The translations under genes were made by a program, and so were the position numbers. Under the pieces are notes generated by a model. That model made no database searches, was not told where the DNA came from, and was given only the letters and a program-made list of their open reading frames with translations. DNA of 64,000 nt from Brevibacillus panacihumi. GTDB taxonomy: Bacteria; Bacillota; Bacilli; Brevibacillales; Brevibacillaceae. Location of the stretch: positions 1 to 64,000 of the forward strand of contig NZ_RHHT01000026.1 of NCBI RefSeq assembly GCF_003710985.1. The letters are read 5' to 3'. Of the stretch, positions 30,773 through 39,219 are shown piece by piece (the stretch's first letter is position 1; each line of letters opens with the position of its first letter).

Positions 30773-31498
30773 CTATGTTCCTAACACATACACGGAATCT
30801 CCCACGGCAACGCGACCCTGGCGAATGACGGAGGCGTATACACCGAAGTGATTGTCATGCCGCTTGGCGCAGGTTTTTAAAATTGCAGCATTCATCATAA
30901 GGGTATCGGGGTCAATATTGACGTACATGCAGCGGTCGCAGTGCTTGTTCACCTGGAGCAGGACATCGTTGACCTGGATTTGCTTGCCGATCCATTTATC
31001 CTCGGCAAACGGTTCATCGTCATCCAGCACAATGACCAGATTGCCGCGAAAACGCCTTGGGTCCAGCTCATCGACCTCAGCCAGCCGCGCAATTTCCCGC
31101 AGAGAGGCATCCGTCACCAGCAGAATATGGTCCTCCCAGTTTTTTCCTCCCTCCTGAGGAACACTTCGCTTCGGCGTGATCGGCCGCTTCGCCGTCTGTG
31201 CCACATGCTCAAACAAGGCATCCTCCCAGACGAACGTGCTTCCGTCCCGGGCCACCACATGGACTTGGGGGTATTGATCGTCTTCTGTGGCCTTCTCCTC
31301 CAGAACCGCCTCATACCCCAGGAGCGCCGGAACCACGTCTGCACTCAAATATTTGCCGTTGCGAGACTCATCAAGAAAATAGTATCCGCGATCCCCGTAC
31401 AATCCGAAGCTGTCTACCTGGCATTCTGTCAGTTGCTCTCCACGCATCGCCTTCACCGGATGGCGAAAAATGCTTTGCAAACTTCCTACTCTCCTCAT
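30773..31498 (-). CDS. MOSC domain protein with MOSC_N barrel
   Basis: A 241-residue protein with an N-terminal MOSC beta-barrel (VGSLQSIFRHPVKAMRGEQL, GLYGDRGYYFLDE) and a C-terminal MOSC domain containing the conserved cysteine region KHCDRCMYVNIDPDT. MOSC proteins bind the molybdenum cofactor and move sulfur or reduce N-hydroxylated compounds, like mARC and YcbX. Which reaction applies is not clear. GGGAGAGG precedes the ATG. It lies 15 bases after the NAD kinase stop and may be in one transcript with it. A second, YiiM-type MOSC gene occurs at 62.7 kb. Confidence 0.88.
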   Translation of the reverse strand: MRRVGSLQSIFRHPVKAMRGEQLTECQVDSFGLYGDRGYYFLDESRNGKYLSADVVPALLGYEAVLEEKATEDDQYPQVHVVARDGSTFVWEDALFEHVAQTAKRPITPKRSVPQEGGKNWEDHILLVTDASLREIARLAEVDELDPRRFRGNLVIVLDDDEPFAEDKWIGKQIQVNDVLLQVNKHCDRCMYVNIDPDTLMMNAAILKTCAKRHDNHFGVYASVIRQGRVAVGDSVYVLGT

Positions 31499-31513
31499 CT
31501 TCCCCTCTCCCCC

Positions 31514-32320
31514 TTAACGACTACCCGTGATAAACGAATTGCGGACCCTGCTCCAAAACGTCAGCTTTTTGTACCGGGCAAATTTGACCTTGTCTTGTCC
31601 CACCCTGCAAATAATGGATCGTACATTTTTCCATACGCCATGCTCGCGGTCCAGACCGATCATGATCTCCGGGTTCATCACAATCAATTCTACTGTGTGA
31701 TGCTTGGGCAGCACCAGCGAGCTGTTGATCGTGCGGTATGCCTGGTTGTTGATGGACGCGATCTCGGATAGCTGAATCGCTTCAATGGACGGGTGCACGA
31801 TGGCGCCATCTACTGCCTTGTTATAGGCTGTGCTTCCGGACGGCGAGGAGACGATCAGCCCGTCTCCGCGAAAGGTCTCCAGCTCATCCCCGTTGATGTT
31901 GACGCAGGCCACGAGGGTGGACAAGGAAGCATTGCGCACAACCAGCTCATTCAAAGCCCATTTATGATACACCTGTCCGTCACCAGTCGTAATTTGACAT
32001 TGGACGGTCGGGTATTCGGCGATGAACGGCTCTTTTTGTTCCAGCAGCATGGTGACGAAGTCGTCCAGCTCATCCGGCCGCCAATCCGCATAAAAGCCGA
32101 GATGACCCGTATGTATGCCTACGTAGGTCGGCTGCATGCCGTATTGATGGACCGCCTCCAGCAAAGTTCCATCTCCGCCGATGGAAAGTACCATATCCGG
32201 ATGTTCATCCGGCCCCGTGACGAAGGTGTACATGCTTCCTGCTTCCTTCAGTTTATCCTTTAATCGCAGTTCAACTTCCCGCGTATAGTCGTCATTTCGC
32301 AGTACAGTTGCAATTTTCAT
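31514..32320 (-). CDS. nadK: NAD kinase
   Basis: A 268-residue ATP-NAD kinase making NADP+. Signatures: DMVLSIGGDGTLLEAVHQYG (the GGDGT motif, residues about 43-62), VVRNASLSTLVACVNINGDELETFRGDGLIVSSPSGSTAYNKAVDGAIVHP (NE/D-containing and TPTGSTAY-like motif, here SPSGSTAY), and the C-terminal beta-helix. Two NAD kinases are usual in Bacillus. I cannot tell from sequence which orthologue this is. ATG 32320 is preceded by GAGGGCC. Upstream of MOSC, possibly cotranscribed. Confidence 0.93.
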   Translation of the reverse strand: MKIATVLRNDDYTREVELRLKDKLKEAGSMYTFVTGPDEHPDMVLSIGGDGTLLEAVHQYGMQPTYVGIHTGHLGFYADWRPDELDDFVTMLLEQKEPFIAEYPTVQCQITTGDGQVYHKWALNELVVRNASLSTLVACVNINGDELETFRGDGLIVSSPSGSTAYNKAVDGAIVHPSIEAIQLSEIASINNQAYRTINSSLVLPKHHTVELIVMNPEIMIGLDREHGVWKNVRSIICRVGQDKVKFARYKKLTFWSRVRNSFITGSR

Positions 32321-32434
32321 GCTGATCGGCCCTCTCTTTTATCCGCAATCGCTCTATCGTTTTTCTCAATATACCACAGGAAAAAGAAGGATGCATGGCA
32401 GCGAACAAAAAAGCGAGCCAAGACAGGCCCGCCA

Positions 32435-32836
32435 CTACTCCAGAATCGCTTCTACATGCTTGACAACCTGCTCTGCTTGCTTCATCCACCTGTCCTCGAC
32501 TTCTGCATCCTTGTCGACAGGCTCCTGAAATTGGTTGACCATCGCAGAAGCCACCGACGCATTCACAAGATCCTGCTCCACCCCTGTCTGGTACACATGT
32601 TTAATCACAAAGGGAGTACCCATTTCCAGCCACGCATCCGGACTGTCCAGTTCGCCTTGCAGGACTTTGACCGGCAGACGAAGATAGACCATTCCCTGCT
32701 CGTCCAGCATGCAGTCGAAGTAGCCATGCTCATAATCCCAGTTCGCCAGTGTAAAGTCTGGTTGGAGCGCTCCTTGAATATAGCCATACGTTCCTCTTGT
32801 GCCTGGCAAGCTGCTGTTGTGAATTTCTCTCATCAT
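32435..32836 (-). CDS. YugN-like family protein
   Basis: A 133-residue cytosolic protein matching the YugN family: the RGTYGYIQGALQPDFTLANWDYEHGYFDCML segment and the following YLRLPVKVLQGELDSPDAWLEMG are characteristic. Function unknown. In B. subtilis yugN lies near pgi; here pgi is 3 kb upstream on the same strand, consistent with conserved neighbourhood. Start at ATG 32836 or 32833; only a weak GGCAGGG precedes them. Confidence 0.8.
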   Translation of the reverse strand: MMREIHNSSLPGTRGTYGYIQGALQPDFTLANWDYEHGYFDCMLDEQGMVYLRLPVKVLQGELDSPDAWLEMGTPFVIKHVYQTGVEQDLVNASVASAMVNQFQEPVDKDAEVEDRWMKQAEQVVKHVEAILE

Positions 32837-32914
32837 GGATCCCTGCCTTTCCCTGTTTCCTCCTGGTAGTGTGTGCCGTCAAGCCTTGTTGTACTCCTTC
32901 CTTGGCTCCATAGG

Positions 32915-32949
32915 AAAAAGCCCTGCCAAAACAAGTTCTGGTCAAGGCT
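32915..32949 (-). terminator. Terminator of the Gly/Tyr/Pro-rich protein gene
   Basis: On the minus strand AGCCTTG pairs with CAGGGCT, followed by TTTTTCC. It lies 18 bases after the stop at 32967. Confidence 0.65.
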
Positions 32950-32966
32950 TCCCGAAAGGTCTGTTT

Positions 32967-33917
32967 TTAAATCAGAACGATGGATAGGAGCGTAAACAAG
33001 GCAAGCGGAATAATCTTGCGTCCGCGACGACGACGCCGTTTGCGCCGAACCTCAGGAGCGATCAAGACAGGGCCGGCATGCGGAGGAAACGGTGGCGGCG
33101 GTGGTGGTGGTGGCGGCGGGCAAACGTAGTAGCAGTTCGGCGGCGGTGGAAATGGTCCCGGGAACGGTGCGGGGAAGGTTTGATAAGGACTTACGGCTTG
33201 AAAAGGCTTCGATTCCGTGCTTGGACTGACTGCTTGTGGTACGTTTTTGCCAGCGAAGGGACTTACACTTTCCTTCCCAGAAAAAGGGCTTACTTTTGAA
33301 GAAGGCGCGTTTTTCCCTCCAAAAGGGCTGACCGAGCTTTGCGGCGCATTTTTTCCGCTGAAGGGACTCAGCATCGTATTCGGCGGTGCAGGCCGATTGC
33401 TGCTGCCTTGCGGATATCCTCCTGTATAGGGATAGGTTGGCGTATAACCGTATGGATTTTCATCGCCATACGGAGAAATTCCGGAATATGGCGGAAATCC
33501 AGGATAGGGATTGTAGCCAGGATAGTTGGGGTAACCGCCATATCCTCCATATCCACCAAAACCGCCTGGATCTCCATACCCCCCAAATCCTCCGTATCCT
33601 CCATAGGGATATCCGCCGCCGTATGGCTGAAACGGACTTCCCCACTCTCCAAAAGAAGTACGACTGGCTACGTGCCGCGTCGGCAGTTGCTCCTCGTAGT
33701 CGTAGTCGTCCTCTTCCTCCTCTTCCTCGACCTCAATGTATACGTTGTGCTCGTCATAATCGACGATCACCCCTTCAAATACCTGTCCATCAATGGCCTC
33801 GATGCGCACTTTTTTCTCAGCATGCTCCTGGCAGATTTCATGCACCGACTGCCGCATATCCTTGATCATGCTGACCAACTGGACATCTGCCTGGAACAGG
33901 CTTTTATCAGACTGCAT
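32967..33917 (-). CDS. Gly/Tyr/Pro-rich repeat protein with SPFxGK repeats and a polybasic C-terminal anchor
   Basis: A 316-residue protein of unusual design. Residues 1-55 form a small folded region (helical, then KVRIEAIDGQVFEGVIVDYD, Sm/LSm-like in pattern). An acid run EVEEEEEEDDYDYEE follows. Residues about 90-165 are a Gly/Tyr/Pro tract of the form GGYGGFGGYGDPGGFGGYGG. Four SPF(S/G/A)GK repeats lie at about 182-230. A poly-Pro tract of about ten residues precedes RRKRRRRRGRK and the hydrophobic tail IIPLALFTLLSIVLI. It may be a spore or surface structural protein, or a membrane-tethered condensate-forming scaffold. No family recognised. AGGGGAGG-type site precedes the ATG. Confidence 0.75.
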   Translation of the reverse strand: MQSDKSLFQADVQLVSMIKDMRQSVHEICQEHAEKKVRIEAIDGQVFEGVIVDYDEHNVYIEVEEEEEEDDYDYEEQLPTRHVASRTSFGEWGSPFQPYGGGYPYGGYGGFGGYGDPGGFGGYGGYGGYPNYPGYNPYPGFPPYSGISPYGDENPYGYTPTYPYTGGYPQGSSNRPAPPNTMLSPFSGKNAPQSSVSPFGGKNAPSSKVSPFSGKESVSPFAGKNVPQAVSPSTESKPFQAVSPYQTFPAPFPGPFPPPPNCYYVCPPPPPPPPPPFPPHAGPVLIAPEVRRKRRRRRGRKIIPLALFTLLSIVLI

Positions 33918-33996
33918 GGAAACTCCTCCCCTTCTGGTGTTTCTTTATTACCATATACAGGTGCCCAAGGGGAGGTGTGTTCTTTTCCCAGTGATC

Positions 33997-35133
33997 CTAG
34001 CCCATTTTGCTGGGTACCGGCACAGCAGTGTCCGTCAGAAATCTGCCGGGCGAAAAAGGCATCAGCCGTTCTTGATTCCCGGTCTCCAGCCAATCTGCCA
34101 TTCTTTTCGCCGTAACCACAGACAGCAGAATCCCATTGCGAAAATGGCCGCCGGCAAGCGAAATGCCGCGTAAGCCAGGTATTTCTCCCATAATCGGCTT
34201 GCCATCAGCCGTCGCTGGCCGAAGCCCGCCCCACGCCTCCAAAAATGCAGCCGCATGCAGTGCAGGCACATAAGGCAAGGCCCCCTGCAGGACATGGGCA
34301 AGACCCGAAAGCGTCACTTCACGTTGAAAGCCGCTTTCGTCCTCCGTGGCCCCGATCACGATTCTTCCGTCCTTTTTGGGCGTCAAGTAGCCGGAAGAAC
34401 CGAAAATGACCGTACGCAACGGAATCCCGATCGAGGATACGGCAGCAATCTGGCCGCGAACGGGACGCACGGGAATGGACACATCGAGCATCTGCATCAT
34501 GATCCCTGCCCAAGCCCCCGAGCATATGACGGTGTGATCCGCATAGATCCGCCCAGAGGATGTCTCCACGCCCTCTACACAGCCTGCACGGTGCAGCAGC
34601 TTGCTGACGACACAGCCGCTGCGCAGCTCGACTCCCAGCTTGCGGCACGCCGTCACCAAGGCCCGAAGCAAGAAGCGATTGTTGATATGGCCTTCCCCTG
34701 GGGAATATATCGCTGCTACAGCTTGATCCGTGAGCAGCGGCTCCACTTCTTGCAGTTCTTTTCCTCGCAGCCAGTGCACGTCATGTCCCGCTGCCTTTTG
34801 CCACAGGTATTTCCTGTAAAAGGCTTCTTCCTCTTCCTCATCCAGCGCGACCGTAAGCAACCCCTCCAGGCTTAGCTGGACATCTCCTCCTGCTATCGCC
34901 TGCAATTCCTCCACCCAACGCGGATAGCGCTGCAAGGACTCCATTCCCAAATCAAGCAAGGGCCCCGCAGACTGAAATTCCTTCAGTGGAGCCAGCATTC
35001 CCGCCGCAGCCGACGATGCTTGTCCCCCCCAATCCCCCTGCTCTACAATCGTGACGGCCTTGCCTCTCGCTGCCAATTCGTACGCCAGACTCAATCCGAT
35101 AATTCCCCCGCCTACTATCAATACCTTTCCCAT
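33997..35133 (-). CDS. thiO: Glycine oxidase ThiO
   Basis: A 378-residue FAD-dependent D-amino-acid-oxidase-fold enzyme that oxidises glycine to dehydroglycine for thiazole synthesis in thiamine biosynthesis. It opens KVLIVGGGIIGLSLAYELA (Rossmann GxGxxG), then GGQASSAAAGMLAPLKEFQ, and ends with WGGLRPATADGKPIMGEIPGLRGISLAGGHFRNGI, the FAD-binding C-terminal motif. ATG 35133 is chosen because GGAGAG lies 7 bases before it; the longer frame runs through the riboswitch terminator. It is the only thiamine gene here: thiS, thiG and thiF are absent. A TPP riboswitch controls it. Confidence 0.93.
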   Translation of the reverse strand: MGKVLIVGGGIIGLSLAYELAARGKAVTIVEQGDWGGQASSAAAGMLAPLKEFQSAGPLLDLGMESLQRYPRWVEELQAIAGGDVQLSLEGLLTVALDEEEEEAFYRKYLWQKAAGHDVHWLRGKELQEVEPLLTDQAVAAIYSPGEGHINNRFLLRALVTACRKLGVELRSGCVVSKLLHRAGCVEGVETSSGRIYADHTVICSGAWAGIMMQMLDVSIPVRPVRGQIAAVSSIGIPLRTVIFGSSGYLTPKKDGRIVIGATEDESGFQREVTLSGLAHVLQGALPYVPALHAAAFLEAWGGLRPATADGKPIMGEIPGLRGISLAGGHFRNGILLSVVTAKRMADWLETGNQERLMPFSPGRFLTDTAVPVPSKMG

Positions 35134-35168
35134 GACGAAACTCTCCTTTGTCTGCCCCTTGTTCATAG

Positions 35169-35218
35169 CAAAAAGCCCACCTTCTCCCCGACAGGAAAAA
35201 GGTGGGCTCCCACGCATA
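35169..35218 (-). terminator. Riboswitch-controlled terminator before thiO
   Basis: On the minus strand AGCCCACCTTTTTCC pairs with GGAGAAGGTGGGCT, followed by TTTTTGC. It lies between the TPP aptamer and the thiO start, so TPP binding should end transcription here. Confidence 0.88.
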
Positions 35219-35251
35219 TACGATCGCTTTTATACGCTGTTCGCTCGCAAC

Positions 35252-35341
35252 CATATCCCTGCGCCGGCATGATCCGGATCAGGTGCAATGGGTCGACGGT
35301 CATGGCTACCGTCCTCTCAGCCCCGCCTGCGGGACTCCCCA
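35252..35341 (-). promoter_or_regulatory. TPP riboswitch (thi box) aptamer
   Basis: On the minus strand the conserved elements appear in order: GGGGAGTCC, the GCTGAGAGG box, the GACCC/ACCTGATCCGGATCATGCCGG pyrophosphate-sensing region, and the closing GCAGGGA. The fold fits the THI element consensus. It is followed by the thiO terminator. Confidence 0.95.
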
Positions 35342-35370
35342 AGTTGCTGTGTTCTTATGCCATTTTCATC

Positions 35371-35400
35371 AGTATAGACCTCTGGCCGACTGGATGACAA
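35371..35400 (-). promoter_or_regulatory. Sigma-A promoter of the thiO riboswitch transcript
   Basis: On the minus strand TTGTCA and TATACT are 18 bases apart; the transcript would start about 25 bases before the TPP aptamer. Confidence 0.7.
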
Positions 35401-35415
35401 GTGCCATCTGCTGCG

Positions 35416-35658
35416 TCAATCCTCATCCTTGTAGTCGTAGCTCTCCGGAATCGGCTCATAGCGCTGGATTTCTTCCCATTCCCGCAGCTTGCGAATTTCC
35501 TCCAGATGATGCTGGAATTGATCCTTGTTGATCAGGTATTCCCTGCCGTCGTGGACAGCACGGATCTTCCCTTCACGGATTTTTTCCATAATGTAGGATT
35601 CCGGCAATTCCAGATAGACGGCTGTCTCGCCAATCGTCAGGTACGTCTTATTTTCCAC
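35416..35658 (-). CDS. Excisionase/MerR-type small HTH protein overlapping pgi
   Basis: An 80-residue protein. Residues about 5-50 form an excisionase-family helix-turn-helix ([26 protein letters not shown], then [20 protein letters not shown]), followed by an acidic, Tyr-rich tail. The GTG at 35658 lies inside the end of pgi with an 11-base overlap, and no strong ribosome site is present, so it is translated by coupling. No integrase or phage gene is nearby. It is therefore a housekeeping-linked regulator rather than a mobile-element excisionase. Confidence 0.78.
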   Translation of the reverse strand: MENKTYLTIGETAVYLELPESYIMEKIREGKIRAVHDGREYLINKDQFQHHLEEIRKLREWEEIQRYEPIPESYDYKDED

Positions 35659-37006
35659 GCAATCTCACTTCCAGTTCTGCTTTTTGAAGCTCGTATCCAG
35701 GTTTGCCCAAGAGCGCCAGCATATTCGCTTTGTAAGCCTCCACACCCGGCTGGTCAAACGGGTTGATGCCCAAAAGATAGCCGCTGATGCCGCACGCCTT
35801 TTGGAAAAAGTAGAACAGGCCCCCGAGATAGTAGGCTGTTGCTTCCGGGATCTCCACCACGAGATTGGGCACGCCGCCGTCCACATGAGCCAGCATCGTT
35901 CCCGCGAATGCCTTCTGATTCACTTCATTCATCGTCTTGCCCGACAAGAAATGAAGACCGTCGACTTCCTCGCCATCCGGCTGGATCCGGACATCTATCG
36001 CAGGACGCTTCACCGAGATAACCGTCTCAAACAACAGACGCATCCCGTCCTGTATGTATTGTCCCAGCGAATGCAAATCAGCGGAAAATTCGGCCGAGGC
36101 AGGGAACAGCCCTTTGCCCTCCTTGCCTTCTGATTCGCCAAACAGCTGTTTCCACCATTCGGCAAACGATCGAAAGCGCGGCTCGTAATTGACCACGATT
36201 TCCACTTGTTTTCCTTTGCCATAGAGGATGTTGCGAATCCCGGCGTATTGATAGCAGGCATTCTCCTCAATATCTGGCACCAGATAATTCATTCGGGCGT
36301 CAGCGGCTCCTTGCAGCAAGGCATCGATGTCTACCCCGCTTACTGCAATGGGCAGCAACCCCACAGGCGTCAGCACAGAGAAGCGTCCGCCTATGTCGTC
36401 GGGGATCGCAAAGGTCTCGTATCCTTCTCCATCAGCCAGCTTGCGCAAAGCACCTCTCGCTTTGTCTGTCGTGACATAGATGCGTTTGCGCGCCTCTTCG
36501 CGGCCCAGCTTTTTTTCCAGCCAATCCCGAAAAAGTCGGAAGGCAATGGCTGGCTCCAAGGTCGTGCCCGATTTTGAGATCACATTGATGGACACACGCT
36601 TTCCTTCCAAAACCTCCATCAGATGAGCCAGGTATACAGGGCTGATATTATTGCCCACGAAATGAATTTCCGGGGTGCTTCGCTTGGAGGCAGGCAACAA
36701 ATTGTAAAAGCTGTGGTTCAAAAAATCAAGAGCTGCCTTGGCTCCAAGGCAAGAGCCGCCGATCCCTATGATCAGCAGCACGTCAGAGTCCGCTTGAATA
36801 CGAGCCGCCGTCCGCTTGATCCGGTTGTATTCCGCACGGTCGTATTGTACGGGCCAATCCATCCAACCCAAATAGTTACTCCCAGGTCCCGTTCTTTTAT
36901 GAAGCATCTCATGTGCCTGAAAAATGGGTTTCGCAAGCTTCTCCCATTCATCTGATTGGACAAAGGCGCGAGCGTGGGAGTAATCAAATCGAATTGCCTG
37001 GCTCAT
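35648..37006 (-). CDS. pgi: Glucose-6-phosphate isomerase
   Basis: A 452-residue enzyme that interconverts glucose 6-phosphate and fructose 6-phosphate; the short Gram-positive form. Signatures: [39 protein letters not shown] (the SKSGTT phosphate site), [13 protein letters not shown], and the C-terminal [21 protein letters not shown] with the catalytic Lys region. GGAGGGGAG precedes the ATG. The downstream HTH gene overlaps its last codons, forming a two-gene unit. Confidence 0.96.
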   Translation of the reverse strand: MSQAIRFDYSHARAFVQSDEWEKLAKPIFQAHEMLHKRTGPGSNYLGWMDWPVQYDRAEYNRIKRTAARIQADSDVLLIIGIGGSCLGAKAALDFLNHSFYNLLPASKRSTPEIHFVGNNISPVYLAHLMEVLEGKRVSINVISKSGTTLEPAIAFRLFRDWLEKKLGREEARKRIYVTTDKARGALRKLADGEGYETFAIPDDIGGRFSVLTPVGLLPIAVSGVDIDALLQGAADARMNYLVPDIEENACYQYAGIRNILYGKGKQVEIVVNYEPRFRSFAEWWKQLFGESEGKEGKGLFPASAEFSADLHSLGQYIQDGMRLLFETVISVKRPAIDVRIQPDGEEVDGLHFLSGKTMNEVNQKAFAGTMLAHVDGGVPNLVVEIPEATAYYLGGLFYFFQKACGISGYLLGINPFDQPGVEAYKANMLALLGKPGYELQKAELEVRLRGK

Positions 37007-37191
37007 GGCTCCCCTCCAACGAACGTCATCTATTTCCTATCTTATCACGCAAAATCCTTGTAAAGTACCATCCGCCAAAACAAGACAAAATGCAACCGAT
37101 CCCAAAAAGTGTAACGAATGGGCAGGTATTTCGTAGAAACATTTAGCTTTTGACGGCTGTTACTTTTTACTATGAAGCAAGGAGAATGAAT

Positions 37192-38469
37192 ATGAAAAAA
37201 CGCTGGTGGATTATCGGATCCGTGGTCGTCCTCTTGGGTGTCGGGACAATCGGATTGAGTATGATGGGATCGCAACAAGCCATGGGCATGCCCGTTCAGA
37301 TTGCAACACCAAGCAAATCCGCATTGGAAAGCAAAATCCTCACCTCCGGAATCGTCATCGTGGAGGACAAGCAAAAGCAGTATGCCAATGTTACCGGAAT
37401 CTTGCGCGAGTTTGCCGTAAAAGAAGGCGACAAGGTCAAAAAAGGACAGATTATCGCCAAAATCGATACCTCTGACGTAGACAGCAGAATTCTCGACCTG
37501 GAAGCGCAAATTAGTCTGGCACAAGCCAATTTGGCAAAAGCACAGGCCGGGATGGAACCGGAAGAATTAGCGCAGGAGCAGGAACGCCTTGCGCAGGCCC
37601 AGCGCGAATACGACACCGCCAAAAAAGAGTACGACCGAATTCATCAACTGTTTGTCTCAGGCGCATCCACGCAACAGGAAGCGGATAAAGCGAAGTCGCA
37701 GCTGGACTCCACTCTCTCCTCTCTTGAGGTTGCCAAACAGCAGCTTGCGCTCAAGCAAAAAGGACCTCGCAAGGAAGAGATCGCATCTCATCAAGCGCAA
37801 ATCAACAAGCTGCAGGTAGAAAGACAACAGCTGGAGAAGGAACGGGTGCAGAGCGTCGTCATCGCTCCTGCTGACGGAACGGTCATTGCAGTGGCCGCCG
37901 AGAACGGCCAGTATGTCAACAAAGGCACCGAGCTTCTTACGCTCGCCAACCTCGACAATCTGCTGATCCAGGCAGACATCAACGAATCGGATGTCAACAA
38001 GCTGAAGCTCGGTCAAAGCGCGACGATCGAAGGCGTCACCTTGGGAAAAGAAAAGCTGGACGCTGAGGTAACACGCATTTCCCCCATTGCTACGACGACC
38101 CAAAGCAGTTCCGGTCAAGGTGAAAAGACCCGCGTCAAAGTGATGCTCAAGCCCACCGGAGAGCTGTCTGCTCTAAAACCCGGCTTTCATGTAGACATCA
38201 ATATCTCTGTCGAAAAAATCGACAATGCCCTGCAAGTTCCGATTGAAGCCATTCAACAGGACGAGAGCGGAAGCACATTTGTCTGGATAGCATCCAATGG
38301 AGTCGCGAAAAAACAACCAGTGGATACAGGAGTTGAAAATGAGCTTTTCTCCCACATCGAGTCAGGACTCAACGGCGAGGAGCAGATCATTTTGAGTCCA
38401 ATCGATGGCCTAAGTGAAGGTTCACCGATCCTGCCGATGAATGGCAGCGCCGCGTCGGTCGGTATGTAA
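37192..38469 (+). CDS. HlyD/MacA-like membrane-fusion subunit of an ABC exporter (YknX-like)
   Basis: A 425-residue periplasmic-adaptor-type protein anchored by one N-terminal helix (KKRWWIIGSVVVLLGVGTIGL). Biotinyl-lipoyl halves frame a long coiled-coil hairpin (LEAQISLAQANLAKAQAGME, then LEVAKQQLALKQKGPRKEE). The beta-barrel follows at TVIAVAAENGQYVNKGTELL and HVDINISVEKIDNALQVP. It connects with the ATPase and permease encoded downstream, as YknX does in B. subtilis, where YknWXYZ protects against a toxin. AAGGAGAAT precedes ATG 37192. First gene of a three-gene operon. Confidence 0.9.
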   Translation: MKKRWWIIGSVVVLLGVGTIGLSMMGSQQAMGMPVQIATPSKSALESKILTSGIVIVEDKQKQYANVTGILREFAVKEGDKVKKGQIIAKIDTSDVDSRILDLEAQISLAQANLAKAQAGMEPEELAQEQERLAQAQREYDTAKKEYDRIHQLFVSGASTQQEADKAKSQLDSTLSSLEVAKQQLALKQKGPRKEEIASHQAQINKLQVERQQLEKERVQSVVIAPADGTVIAVAAENGQYVNKGTELLTLANLDNLLIQADINESDVNKLKLGQSATIEGVTLGKEKLDAEVTRISPIATTTQSSSGQGEKTRVKVMLKPTGELSALKPGFHVDINISVEKIDNALQVPIEAIQQDESGSTFVWIASNGVAKKQPVDTGVENELFSHIESGLNGEEQIILSPIDGLSEGSPILPMNGSAASVGM

Positions 38470-38499
38470 AATACTTAGCCAGAAAGGAGGTCTGCCGCG

Positions 38500-39219
38500 A
38501 TGCTTCACGTAGAAGGCTTGAAGAAATCATACAAGACAGGCGATTCTGAGTTGCCGATCTTAAAAGGGATTTCTCTGCTCGTGGAAAAAGGCGAGTTCGT
38601 AGCCATTATGGGGCCATCCGGTTCAGGAAAGTCCACCTTTATGAACATGCTGGGCTGCCTGGATCGTCCCGACACGGGTACATACATGCTAGACGGAATC
38701 GAAGTAAGCAGCCTGAAGGACAGGCAGCTGGCTCATGTCCGCAATCAAAAAATCGGCTTCGTCTTTCAATCCTTTAATCTCTTGGCCCGCTCCACTTCCT
38801 TGCACAATGTGGAGCTGCCGATGATGTACGCCAAAATCAGCAAGGCAGAACGCCGCAACCGCGCTATCGAAGCGCTGAAGCGGGTTGGACTGGCAGAACG
38901 CATGCTGCATAAGCCCACACAGCTCTCCGGTGGTCAAAAACAACGGGTAGCCATTGCCCGAGCACTGGTGAACCGCCCTGCGATATTACTGGCTGACGAG
39001 CCGACCGGAAATCTCGACAGTCGCTCCGGTATCGAAATCATGGCCATGTTTCAGGAATTGCACGCGCAAGGAGTCACGATTATCCTGGTAACGCATGAAT
39101 TGGACATTGCGCAGCACGCCGAACGGATCGTGACCTTCAAGGACGGCGTGATTATCCGGGATGAACGGGTTGCGGAACGGCTTTTTGCTGCTCCATCAGG
39201 CGAGGTGATTGTCACATGA
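38500..39219 (+). CDS. MacB/YknY-type ABC transporter ATP-binding protein
   Basis: A 239-residue ATPase. Walker A is GPSGSGKSTFMNMLG, the Q-loop FQSFNLLARST, the signature LSGGQKQRVAIARAL, and Walker B ILLADEPTGNLDSRSG followed by the His-loop LVTHELDIAQHAE. This set is typical of the LolD/MacB subfamily. AAAGGAGGT precedes the ATG. It ends in an ATGA overlap with the permease gene. Confidence 0.95.
   Translation: MLHVEGLKKSYKTGDSELPILKGISLLVEKGEFVAIMGPSGSGKSTFMNMLGCLDRPDTGTYMLDGIEVSSLKDRQLAHVRNQKIGFVFQSFNLLARSTSLHNVELPMMYAKISKAERRNRAIEALKRVGLAERMLHKPTQLSGGQKQRVAIARALVNRPAILLADEPTGNLDSRSGIEIMAMFQELHAQGVTIILVTHELDIAQHAERIVTFKDGVIIRDERVAERLFAAPSGEVIVT

Noticed and set aside
35416..35658. Excisionase of a prophage or integrative element
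   Set aside because: No integrase, attachment-site repeat or phage gene nearby; the gene is fused by overlap to pgi.
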